Source: Prorocentrum cordatum (Eukaryota; Sar; Dinophyceae; Prorocentrales; Prorocentraceae). Taken from it: DNA of 37,500 bases. The position numbers and the translations under genes are program-made. Below are positions 8,935-18,170 of this stretch, one piece after another (positions within the stretch are counted from its first letter, which is position 1; each line of letters opens with the position of its first letter). The DNA is taken from the NCBI GenBank assembly GCA_963575745.1, contig CAUYUJ010022437.1, positions 1 to 37,500 on the forward strand. The letters run 5' to 3'. The notes beneath the pieces are model-generated. The model saw nothing but the letters and a program-made list of their open reading frames with translations, was not told where the DNA came from and searched no databases.

Positions 8935-9285
8935 CAGGAGGGGGAAAAAGACACAGAGACAGGTCAGCGTCGATCCCCCAGAACATATAGGAACATATGG
9001 GACGTGGGGGGGAAGACGAAAACCCCAAAGATCCTGGAAAGTATGGGGAATCCTGCTGTATGTGTGCGTATTTACTGTGAGTGTCCCAGGGCCCCTCCGC
9101 CGTGGCGGTTCTCGGCGTGTCGCAAAACTAAAGGGGCCGTCTTCGACGATCTTCATATGGGAAGTGGGGGGGAAGACGAAAACTTCAAAAATGTGGGGAA
9201 AATATGGGGAGTCCTGCTGTATGTGCGTGTATTTACTGTGAGTGCCCCAGGGCCCCTCCGCCGTGGCGGTCCTCGGCGTGTCGCC
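8935..9285 (+). repeat. repeat C copies 2 and 3, in tandem
   Basis: Copy 2 spans about 8935-9097 and copy 3, lacking the first 50 or so bases, about 9144-9260. Each is followed by CCGCCGTGGCGG(T/C)(T/C)CTCGGCGTG. The extra downstream sequence shared by both means the pair arose by local duplication, not by two independent insertions. Confidence 0.8.
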
Positions 9286-9413
9286 CTCTCTCCCGCCTCG
9301 GGGGCCTCGCGGCCCCGCGGGGCGTCGCCGCGGAGGGGTGCTTTTTTTGTGTTGCCGCCAGAGGGCGGCGAGGCGCCTCGACCGCGTCGGGGCGGGCGCG
9401 CCTCGTCGAGCGC

Positions 9414-9608
9414 CGGGGGCGGAAAAGAGGGGGGTGATGACTAGGGGGGGGGTGGATTTCGTGGCGCGGGCCATGATTTTTCCTCCGATTTCGTGGCGCC
9501 TCATCTCATTTCATCACGTCCCGGGCCCCCCCGCTGGGCGGCACACATGCCGCCGGTCATGATTTGCATCCCCCCCTCTTGGACACCCCCCTCTTGGCCG
9601 CTCCCGAC
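9414..9608 (+). repeat. dispersed repeat D, copy 2
   Basis: Second copy of the 190-bp D element (compare 4059-4252), same orientation. In both places D and C copies are neighbours, with D before C at 4 kb and C before D here. Confidence 0.8.
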
Positions 9609-9801
9609 GAGCGCCGGGGGCAGGGGTCAGACGAAGCCAGGACGAGGGCAAACTCGGGTGCTGATGCGTCGGAGGGCCTCTGAGGCCCGATGGCTCTGGA
9701 GGGCGTACCGGGCGCCGCGGCCTGCGCAGAGCGTTCTGGGAGCGCTCTGGGAGCGCTCTGGAGCGGATGTCTCCTCGTCCTAGCCTCGTCCTAGGGCTGT
9801 G

Positions 9802-10003
9802 GAGGACGATCCATGGAGAGGAGGCATGCTGTCAAATATGTTCCAGGTATCGACGTGTAGAACACGTGCACACGTTTAAAGCATGCGAGCTCATGCTTGA
9901 AACAGGTTCGAACCATGAATAAAACTCCTTGAACACATACTTCCAATCACATTCAACGACAGAACTGCTAGAGTGCCCGTTGTCATGGCATCCGCAATCC
10001 TAA
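9802..10003 (+). repeat. dispersed repeat F, copy 1
   Basis: Matches 13533-13735. Both begin ATCCATGGAGAGGA(G/A)GCATG, have an AT-rich interior rich in ACATG/CATGT words, and end with TGTCATGGCATCC after CTGnTAG(A/G)GTG. This AT-rich 200-bp unit stands out from its GC-rich surroundings. Confidence 0.75.
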
Positions 10004-10206
10004 GGGCCCCCCCCGAGGCGGACGAGAGGGGGCCTCGGGGGCCTCTGAAGGCCGCCGAGGGCCCTCGCGCGGCGGCCTCGCGCCATAGAGGGCAGCCACC
10101 TCTCCCTCTGCTCGGCCTCCTCCTCGCCCGACCCCTGCTCGACCTCCTGGCTCGGCCTCGCCCTCCCGCTCCACCTGCCTGCCCGCCTCCTGCTCGAGAC
10201 CTCCTG

Positions 10207-11246
10207 CCCGACCTCGCCCCCCTCCTCCTCCTCCTCCTGCCTCCTCCTCCTCCTCCTCCTCCTCCTCCTCCTCTCTCTCCTCCCTCCTCCTCCTCCTCTC
10301 CTTCCCTCCTCCTCCTCCTCCTCTTACTCCCGCTCCTCTGCTCCTGCTGCTCCGCTCCTCCTCCTCCTCCTCCTCCTCCTCCTCCTCCTCCTCCTCCTCC
10401 CCCTCTCCTCTCCTCCTCCCCACCCCCCCCCCTCCTCCTCCTCCTCCTCATCCTCCTCTCCTCCTCCTCCTGTCCTCCTCCTCCTCCCTCCTCCTCCTCC
10501 TCCTCCTCCTCTCCTCCTCCTCCTCATCCTCCTCCTCCTCCTCCTCCCCCGCGTGACCTCGAGAGGGAGGCGCGCGCCTTGGCCTCGGCAGCGCCGCCGT
10601 GGCGCGTTCGCTCGGGCTGCTCGCGCTGCGCCGCGCCGGCCTCTCGAGCCGCGCGCTCCGCTGCCGAGCACCCCGCCGCCCTGCTCCCTCGGCATCCAGC
10701 CCCTGTCTCCTCCTCCTCCTCCTCCTCCTCCTCCTCCTCCTCCTCCTCCTCCTCCTCCTCCTCCTCTCCTCCTCCTCCCTCCTCCTCCCTCCTCTCCTCC
10801 TCCTCCTCCTCCTCCTCCTCCTCCTCCTCCTCCTCCCCTCCTCCTCCTCCTCCTCCTCCTCCTCCTCCTCTCCCTCCTCCTCTCCTCCTCCTCTTCCTCC
10901 TCCTCCTTCCTCCTCCTCCTCCTCTCCTCCTCCTCCTCCCTCCTCCTCCTCCTCCTCTCCTCCTCCTCCCCCTCCTCCCCCTCCTCCTCCACCCCCCGCG
11001 TGACCTCGAGAGGGAGGCGCGCGCCTTGGCCTCGGCAGCGCCGCCGTGGCGCGTTCGCTCGGGCTTCTCGCGCTGCGCCGCTCCGGCCTCTCGAGCCGCG
11101 CGCTCCGCTGCCGAGCACCCCACCGCCCTGCTCCCTCGGCATCCAGCCACCTGTCCCTCCTCCTCCTCCTCCTCCTCCTCCTCTCCTCCTCCTCCTCTCC
11201 TCCTCTCCTCCTCCTCCTCCTCCTCCTCCTCCTCCTCCTCCTACTC
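10207..11246 (+). repeat. (TCC)n array with duplicated 155-bp GC-rich block
   Basis: Three pyrimidine tracts (about 10207-10550, 10705-10995, 11155-11246) are separated by two copies of a 155-bp block at 10550-10704 and 10995-11154. The blocks start CGCGTGACCTCGAGAGGGAG and end GCTCCCTCGGCATCCAGCC, and differ at only about five positions. The composite unit is about 445 bp. High identity implies recent duplication. Neither block encodes a recognisable protein. Confidence 0.9.
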
Positions 11247-11248
11247 CT

Positions 11249-11431
11249 CAGACATGATCGCGTCGACAACAAAAATCAGGACGGCAACCTTTTCACCATT
11301 TTCGGCCCTGGGGGGCCCTCGCTGGGCCCCAGGACCGTCAAGAAACGATTCAGGATGAAAAAACGGCCCCGTGGAGAGGGTCTGGGCTTCGGGGACGCCG
11401 CACTGAAAAATCAGGACGTCGCATGTCTGGA
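11249..11431 (+). repeat. dispersed repeat A, copy 3
   Basis: A complete-looking copy: CAGACATGATCGCGTCG, AAAAATCAGGACGGC, CATTTTCGGCCCTGG, GACCGTCAAGAAACGATTC, AGGATGAAAAAACGG, then a second AAAAATCAGGACGTCGC and CATGTCTGG. It matches the copy at 32294 from end to end. Confidence 0.85.
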
Positions 11432-11437
11432 TCTTTC

Positions 11438-11580
11438 TCTCGTTTTCCCTCTTTCGGGGCCTACTGGGAGGCCCTTGTCGCCACCGCCGGATTCGCCTCG
11501 AAATTCGGGGCAGAGCGCACCCCGGGAGAGGTCCGGGGAGTAGCGGTATCGGTGCCTTTTGGTGTCTCCACCCCCTCGGC
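11438..11580 (+). repeat. dispersed repeat P, copy 2
   Basis: Longer copy of the repeat at 8196-8295. It follows A copy 3 directly, whereas copy 1 has no A element beside it. Confidence 0.55.
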
Positions 11581-13532
11581 ATCCCGACGGCGTCGGCGCA
11601 GAGGAGGGCAGCCCGCTCGAGATGCTCTTGCGATGGCGCGGGCACCTGCGGACCGCTGGCGCGCGAGCTGCGCCCGCGCGCGCCGGGGCGGCCCAGAGGG
11701 AGGCCGGGCGCTGCACAGACACGGAGGCCGTCGCAGGCGCGGCACCCCGACCTCGGCTCGGACAAGGCCGTCTCGCCGCGGCCGGATGGGGCAGCTCGCC
11801 CTCCAGATGCCAGCCCGGGGGGGCTGCCCCGCGCATCGCGGGCGGCTCTCAGGGCGTCGGGCTGCCTCCACGAGGGTCGGTCTGCCTGCGCCCCACTGCT
11901 TCAACCCCGCGCTGATGGCGTTCATCCCGAGGGAGGCCGGATGGGGTGGTTTATACTGGAGGCCAGGCCATACGCCAGGCGGACAAGACGCGTCCCCTTG
12001 TGCTCCACACTCAACTGGGTACATCGTGGGCCTCCTGGCGATCTCTCACCTCAAGCCGATCGCATCATCTGTGTCATCGCGCGCAGCAGGGCTTCATGCA
12101 TGGACATACCTTTGCAGAAGACATTTGGCAGATGGATCTGATGGCAACGAGTTGTTTGTTTGGCAGCGTTTGTACTTGCAAGCGCCCGCCGAGTCTTAGC
12201 CACCGTCGACTTAGCCACGGTCTTCCCTTCGGCCATCTGGCAGTCGCCGAGGGCGGTCTCGATGCATACCAGCGTGTGGGAACGTCAGCATGTTGGTTGA
12301 CGCGCTTCATGAGGACCACTAGCGCTGGGTCGAACCTGACGACCGCGCCTTCAGGCTCCTTGTCACCGCGGCGGGTGACGCCCAGAGCTGTCCCATGGCC
12401 AGCTCGCCGTGGGTCATCCTCCTCTGCCCCCGCCCTGGGACGATGGCTTCTCGATGAGGCTGCCTTCGGTCATCTCGGCTGGGCGCCAGGCTGCCGCTCT
12501 TCACCGCTCGAAAGGCGGAGCTGGCGGCTGCGCCAGATGACGCCCGCGTGTGCCCTCGCCCCGTGAAGCTCGCTGCGGGGGTCGACGAGGTGTTCGAGCG
12601 CACGCGTAGACTCGGCCCTTTTGCAAAAAACATCGGCGCAACAGCACCACGGGCGGCGTTGGGTTCGGGTGGATCGGAGGGCGCAGCAGATGCTCTCGTG
12701 GTGCGCTCCCTCCTGGCCCCAGGTGCATATTCAGGACCCCGCTCCCGAATTACTTGGGGGCAGTGGTGGGCCCTGGAGCCAAGGGGCCGAATCTGGTGCG
12801 AAGTGCATGGAGGTGCTTCGAGACGTCTCCATCGCTGGAGCCTCTGCCGACGGCTCGCTTCGACCTAGCAGCGGCATCACGCTGCCGGCCTTCCTCGGCA
12901 TCACACTGCGCGCTCGACGCGCTCCACGTTGCCCTGAGGCCGCCCCCGCAGACGCACGCCGAGGCGGACCTGTCGGCGCTGGCTGGCGAGCTCTCTGGTG
13001 GCGATGTGACGAGCTGCCCATGTGGCCACGGGTCGGCGGCGAGAAGGCGCAGGCCCGGTGGTGAGACTGGCGGGCGGACTTCTGGCGAGCTCCCCACGGC
13101 GCGATGTCGGCTCCACAGCTGGCGGCTGCCCACCCCTCACCGCCGTCCTGGCCGGCGCGCCCGCCCGAGCGCCGAGCGGAGAGGGCCCTGGCAGGGTTGG
13201 GGGGGCGGGGCGCCCGCAGCTGCGACCTGCAGCTCTCCGCGCGGCGGGCGCGCGTGCGCCGCGGGGCGCGCGTGGCCGTGGGCCGGCCGTGGCCAATGGG
13301 CGCGCTCTGCAGCAGATGGGTCGCCTCGGCGATCAGCGGCTGCTCGGACGAGGACCGCTCGGGTGGGCCTGGCGGGCCTCCACAGGGCCCCCTGAAGAGT
13401 CGGTCCCAGCTGGCCTCAGCCGGCCCCCCCGAGCAGTCCCGCGCGGTCTCAACGCCCCAGCGCCGCTTCCGGCGGCGCCCCTGGGGCGCTCCGTCAGCCC
13501 CCCCCCCCGAGGCAAGGACAAAGACTAACTTT
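11581..13532. other. long GC-rich non-repetitive interval
   Basis: About 1.9 kb without tandem repeats or named dispersed families. It is the largest such interval inside intron 2. Long frames exist on both strands (for example about 12731-13615 minus and 12754-13395 plus), but they overlap in several frames at once and show no conserved motif. High GC, with few stop codons, is the simplest explanation. An unrecognised nested gene cannot be excluded. Confidence 0.35.
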
Positions 13533-13735
13533 GTGGAAGAGAATCCATGGAGAGGAAGCATGCTGGCAAATAATTTCCGGATGTCTGAAACATGTGCTAA
13601 ACATGTTGCAAGCATGTGAAAACAGACATGTTTGAAACATGTTTATACCATCTTTCCTAGATGTACAACACATTTTTTAATTCAATGATAGGACTGTTAG
13701 GGTGTCCATTGTCATGGCATCCAAGAGACTAACCT
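13533..13735 (+). repeat. dispersed repeat F, copy 2
   Basis: Second AT-rich F unit. Its interior has several ACATGT/CATGTTT palindromic words (13585-13645). It ends TTGTCATGGCATCC like copy 1. Confidence 0.75.
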
Positions 13736-14489
13736 GGACATTGGCAAATCCGGAAAAGGACACCCGTTCCTGCAAAGTGAGAACTTGGTCGCCCAGTGCA
13801 TTTGTTCGTTGCTGCACTTGGTCGTCCAGTGTCTTTTCTTTTTGCTGCGCTGTAGGATTCGGGTCTTTGCCTGGGTCTGGTGGAGGTTCTGCAGACTTGA
13901 ATTGCCCTTGTCCGCGTTTATTCCAGGAATGTTGTAGAGTGTTTGTCCGTGACGCCCTCTTGTGCAGAGCAGTTTTCTGTTCGTGCCGCCGTCGGCAAAA
14001 AGTGATTTCGAGGTATGTTGGATGTCCCGGTCTAGCGTATCCAGATTTAGGGGGCCTTGACTCTGCGCACTCGGGTTTGGGTGTTGAGACCGCCCTGGGC
14101 TACTCGCGGGGCCAGTTGATGCCAGGTGGGACCATTCGTCGAGTAGGGGATCGACTACAGAGTCGACGCACCCCAAAAATTCGTGTGTTCGCCGAGTCCA
14201 CGAATGCTCCGTGGAGCGTTCGTCGCATTCGTTTGTAGACGTCGGCGGAGAATCAGTGCTGGAACGCATTGATATTCTGTGGTCGATGCCCTACTCGAAC
14301 TCGGGTGGCCTGCGGAGGCCACCCGGATCCACCCGGGGGGGGGGAGGCCCTCAGGCGCGCAGCCTGGCGCCCTGCCACCCAGACACCTCCCGGCAGGCGC
14401 TGCAGCGCCGCCCAGAGGCCCGGAGTGCCCCGTCGCCGCCCGCTGCGGGCCCCCTTCGCGCTCGCCGGGCGCGCTCTCTGCGCAGCGCC
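13736..14489. other. intronic sequence without recognisable gene
   Basis: Moderate GC to about 14290, then GC-rich. A 12-base duplication (GTCGCCCAGTG / GTCGTCCAGTG) lies near 13790 and 13822. No domain or RNA gene was identified. Confidence 0.4.
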
Positions 14490-14955
14490 CTCCTCCTCCT
14501 CCTCCTCCTCCTCTTCCTCCTCCTTCTCCTCCTCCCCATCCTCCTCCTCCTCCTCATCCCCCTCCTCTTCGTCCTTCCATCCTCCTCCCCTCCTCCTCCT
14601 CCCCTCCTCCTCCTCCTCTTCCTCCTCCTCCTCCTCCTCCTCTTCCTCCTCCTTCTCCTTCTCCCCATCCTCCTCCTCCTCCTCCTCCTCCTCCTCCTCC
14701 TCCTCCTCCTCCTCCTCTTCGTCCTTCCATCCTCCTCCTCCTCCTCCTCCTCCTCCTCCGCCTCCTCCTCCTCCTCCTCTCCTCCTTCTCCTCCTCCTCT
14801 TCCTCCTCCTTCTCCTCCTCCCCCATCCTCCTCCTCCTCCTCCTCCTCCTCCTCCTCCTCCTCCTCCTCCTCCTCCTCTTCGTCCTTCCCATCCTCCTCC
14901 TCCTCCTCCTCCTCCTCCTCCTCCTCCTCCTCATCCTCCTCCCTCCTCCGCCTCC
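14490..14955 (+). repeat. (TCC)n microsatellite with TTCGTCCTTCCATCC spacers
   Basis: Pyrimidine-only tract on the sense strand, punctuated by three or four TCTTCGTCCTTCC(A) interruptions (near 14567, 14717, 14877) that mark a higher-order unit of about 150-160 bp. Confidence 0.95.
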
Positions 14956-14960
14956 TCCTT

Positions 14961-15125
14961 GTACAGTCGGACCGAGGTACAAGACCGAGGTCGGTTCGTG
15001 GAGAGTACCCTCGTGTTCTTCGAGTTTGTTGGATGTTCTTGTGCATCCTGGGGAGGCGTACCCTTGGATGTCCTGTCTGTTCTGGCCGACAGAGGGTCCC
15101 TGGCTCTCGAGGGATGCTTTCCTCC
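14961..15125 (+). repeat. dispersed repeat G, copy 2
   Basis: Follows the TCC tract immediately. It shares the boxes listed for 7399-7565 in the same order and orientation. Confidence 0.75.
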
Positions 15126-15570
15126 TGGCCTAGGTCCAACTGAACAACGGAACCCTGAGGTGCGTTCGTTTGCATGTGATTGCCTTTCAGGAGAATGTGC
15201 CACAGTGGCCAGAACGCACATGATCCCTAGCCCGACGGTCCCATGTGGTTTCGGTTGTTCTGTTGACGGCCCGCGCGCCACAACTCATCTTCGACCTCAG
15301 ATTCGGTTTAGCTCGGCTTGGTGGGTTCTCTGTATGCCACGGTTTCGGACCGATGGGTCGGTTCTGCATCGTTTAGTTTCATCAGATTCTTCTGAATTCC
15401 TTTCGGAATGCCCAGAGTTTTCACACGAACCAACTATAGACATGTTGGCTCACTGTATGGTGTGCTACGCCACCAGCTGGGGTCAGGCTCTGAGCATTTG
15501 CTTCGGGGTCTGACTCTTGATCGTCGGTTCCAAACTCTGGCCGCGGCCCCCTTCAGCGACACGTGCTCCG
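15126..15570. other. intronic spacer, nothing recognised
   Basis: Moderate-GC sequence with several open frames and no motif. Confidence 0.4.
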
Positions 15571-15760
15571 CTCCTCCTCCTCCTCCTCCTCCTCCTCCTC
15601 CTCCTCCTCCCTCCCTCCCTCCCTCCCTCCCTCCCTCCTCCCTCCCTCCTTCAGGCATCCCTCCTCCTCCTCCTCCTCCTCCTCCTCCTTCCTCCTCCTC
15701 CTCCATCTCTTCGTTGTCCTCACTATCCTCTTCTCGCTTCCCTTCCCTTCCCTCCCTCAA
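15571..15760 (+). repeat. CT-rich tract upstream of exon 3
   Basis: (CTC)n, then (CCCT)n near 15608-15650, then CTC again. It ends about 150 bases before the exon 3 acceptor. A GTCGGCGTC-rich stretch (about 15830-15890) lies between. Confidence 0.9.
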
Positions 15761-15911
15761 CCCCCAGACGGCGATGTCCTGGCTGGCTGGGGGCGTCGGC
15801 GGCCTTCGGAGGCATTCGTGTTTGCCGTCGGTGGCGGCGTCGGCGTCGGCGCCGTCGTCGGCGTCGGCGTCGTCTTCGTCGCCGTCGTGCCGCACGCGCG
15901 GTCTCCACGAG

Positions 15912-16044
15912 GGGTTCGCTCGCCTTCGCGCACGCCAGCTGCCTGAACCGGTGGCGCGCGCTGCAGCCGGAAGACCGCTGCGAGGTGTGCCGGGCGCCGT
16001 ACGCCGTCGAGGCCGCAGGGGCGCTTGCTCTGGCTCGCCGTTGA
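15912..16044 (+). CDS. RING-CH E3 ubiquitin ligase, exon 3 (C-terminal half of the finger)
   Basis: After the acceptor CACGAG|G the frame reads GSLAFAHASCLNRW and continues through RCEVCRAPY to a TGA at 16042-16044. This is the GSxxFVHxxCLxxW...CExCxxxY half of a RING-CH domain: His at 15931-15933 and Cys at 15940-15942, 15979-15981 and 15988-15990. The Trp of CLNRW and Tyr of CRAPY are also family-conserved. The first base completes the Arg codon started in exon 2, giving CACRGS and exact C-x7-H spacing. Codons are almost all GC-ending. If the frame runs to TGA, only 14 residues follow RAPY. Alternatively GAG|GCCGCAG at 16011/16012 is another donor and the protein continues. Confidence 0.88.
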
Positions 16045-16741
16045 TCGGCGGCGAGCCCCGGGGGGGGGGGAGTGAGGGTGCAGGCCCTCTCAGAGGGCGG
16101 CGGGGCTTCTGAGACTCCCCGCCCTTCTTCTTCTTCTGCGGGAGGCGTGCCCCTCGTCACGCTCTCCCCGGGGGCTCCCCGCCGGGTCGAGCCAGAGAGG
16201 GTCATCCCATGGAAGGGGGGGGGGGCTGGCGCTTTTATCTCCGCTTTCCGGCTCTCCGCCCTCCCCCGGCCCCCCGGAGCTCAGGGGCCGTGAACAGAAT
16301 AGGGGCCCAAGCGACGGGAGTCGATGCAGACGGGGGTCAGTCCGAGCGCCCGGTCTTGCAGGAGCCTGCGGGGCCAGCGGCGCACCGACCCCGGGCCCGG
16401 GCGCAGGACCCGCAGGATCCTTCCTGGCAGGGTCCTGCAGGGCCGGACGGACCCGGGAACACGCGGATCCCCGGCAGGAGCACTCGGGGTGATGATGAAG
16501 AGACGGTCCATGGGAGAGGGGCGCAGGGTCCAGGGACCGTTGCCTTCAGGGCTCGTTGCTGCTCCAAGGCAACTCTGTGGTGGATCTATCGATCGGGGGT
16601 CGAGCGATCGAGCTGAGGAAGGAAAACAGGCACAGCCAGGATCTCTCGGAGGTCCGCGCGGCTGCCTTCGGTCGGCGCCGGACACCCCTCTCGCGTCAGG
16701 GCTCGGCACGATCGGGGAGGGGTAGGGGAAGGATCTGTACG
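16045..16741. other. sequence 3' of exon 3 (3' UTR, intergenic or intron)
   Basis: GC-rich. The words GCAGGCCCTCTCAGAGGGCGG and nearby GGCGGGGCTTCTGAGA loosely echo 480-520. Around 16360-16450 there are repeated GCAGGACC/GGGTCCTGCAG words able to pair. No coding motif was recognised. No AATAAA signal was seen, which carries little weight in dinoflagellates. Confidence 0.4.
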
Positions 16742-17130
16742 AAGACTGGCAGCAGTTCGTGCCCATTCTGAGCAGGACTCGCTGTCGGTGTCGACGCGGA
16801 CGTTGTCCACTTGAGACAGGAAGTCACCTGCCCAGCAGCGGCCACGGACGGTTTAGGATAGCATTTGCTTTTGACCATCGCACCTGCACCCCCCTCGGAG
16901 AAGTAACAAATGCAAGTTTTGCAGGTCGCGTCGAAAAATCATCCAGGGGACTCCAATGGGAGTGGTTTTGTTCATCCTGGGTCCGTTTCTGACGGTCGTT
17001 GGGCCCGAAAACGACCCCTGGAGGCTAAACGTTACGAAAAACGACGACGACGAAAACAAGCACCTCGATGATTAAAGTTGCACTATGTTTCCAAGGCGAT
17101 GTATTTTTTCCGTGCCCGCGTCAGGCGTGC
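16742..17130 (+). repeat. dispersed repeat N, copy 2, split by a repeat A fragment
   Basis: The first part (16742-16880) matches 3366-3490: CAGGACTCGCTGTC, CACTTGAGACAGGAAG, CTGCCCAGCAGCGGCC. The second part (about 17090-17130) matches 3497-3540: CGATGTATTTTTTCCGTGCCC and CAGGCGTGCC. About 210 bases lie between. They include a minus-strand A fragment (about 16950-17045) with TTCATCCTGGGTCCGTTTCTG and GACGGTCGTTGGG. Confidence 0.6.
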
Positions 17131-17914
17131 CAGAAGGCTGGCGACGCTTTCGGCGCGCTCATCTCTGCGCGAGTTCTTTTGCCGAGGTGTAGGTCGGAGG
17201 GGCTCTCGGTGTAAGCTCCGCGATGCTTGGCCTGTCAGGGAGTTCGGTGCACACGGCTGGGGTTTTTGGTGTGTCGCTCCGCCAGTTCTGGCCCATTGCG
17301 CTTCAGCGCAACACGCTAGCCACGCCCTGGGTCTAGGGCGTCAGCGTCTTGAGCTTTGCTGAAACTGCCGTCCCGCGGAGCGGAGCGACACGCCATCCGC
17401 TTGCAAGGCATAGCGTGTCATCGGGGCCGCCGTGGCGACACGCTAAGCAAAAGTTCTTGATCGTAGACGCTCCATCCTCCAAAAGCTTGGGAGGCTGGGG
17501 CTTCTGTAATTTCTTCTATCTCTCTGGCGAGCTAGACGACCTGGTTTGCCTTTGAGTCCATTAAGTTATCAAACGGGATCAACTTCTACCAACTCGCGAG
17601 CTCGTTTGGCTGCCCAGTCGGCGGGACCCTCATGTCGATCGTGGTTTGGTGATCGATGTCTTTGCTGTGCGTTTTGACAAATGTTCGTGGCTTCCTAGGC
17701 CTGAGGAGTCCTCTGGGGACCTCCAGGGACCTCCCGGGGGTCTTTGGAAACCTTCTATTGGCCGTGGTTGAATATTACCTCGTACATTTTGGGGATATAG
17801 GTATTGTTTGTATGGAAGCGGTTCCGGGCGCTAGCGCCCTGATGCGGCCTACGTTTTCTTTTGCAGCGAAGCTCCGAAAGTGCGCTGCGGTGGACCCGAA
17901 GAACAAAAGGGGGG
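17131..17914. other. non-coding sequence, small inverted words
   Basis: CGACACGC/GCGTGTCG-type words recur (GTGTCGCTCCGC at 17271, CGGAGCGACAC at 17381, AGCGTGTC and GACACGCT near 17411-17440). No coding or RNA gene was recognised. Confidence 0.4.
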
Positions 17915-18170
17915 CCTTGCTCCGAGCTACCCCTCCCCTCCTTTCACCAAGGGGAGGCGGCTTCCGAAGCTAACCCCGCCCCTCAGCAACTTGGGACAAT
18001 GAGGGTGAGGGGGCGGGGGCTTCGGAAGCTCCCCCCCTCATCCGTTTCGGTGCTGGGGTAGTTCTGCTCGGGCCGCCCTTTGCAAAGGGGGAGGGGTCGT
18101 CGGAAGCTACCTCCCCCCCCCCCCTTGCTTATGGGGGTGGGGGCTTCGGATGCTCCCCCCACCCCCTCTT
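17915..18170. repeat. array of short palindromic GC modules (K)
   Basis: Four or five units of the form G-run, GCTTCGGAAGCT or close variant, C-run, separated by 40-60 bases (near 17955, 18018, 18092, 18145). Each can form a small hairpin. Looser relatives occur near 19455, 20045 and 21830. Confidence 0.65.

Larger units (their letters stand above)
5659..15911 (+). other. intron 2 of the RING-CH gene (inferred, about 10.3 kb)
   Basis: Donor AG|GC at 5658/5659, acceptor AG|G at 15911/15912, phase 2. It is packed with pyrimidine-rich microsatellites, all on the sense strand, and with dispersed repeats A, C, D, F, G, M and P. No further exon is required inside it, because joining exons 2 and 3 already restores the C-x7-H spacing of the finger exactly. 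Confidence 0.65.

Noticed and set aside
8689-9504. Minus-strand frame with FPPTSH...GID-like words shared with 25293-25661 and 34570-35571
   Set aside because: The similarity comes from repeat C being present at each site; copies are broken differently and no longer protein emerges.
9900-9925. GGTTCGAACC resembling a tRNA T-arm
   Set aside because: The stem does not extend to five pairs and there is no acceptor stem, D-arm or anticodon arm around it.
12731-13615. Possible nested gene in the GC-rich interval
   Set aside because: Overlapping open frames in both directions, no motif, no splice or start context; kept only as an unexplained interval.
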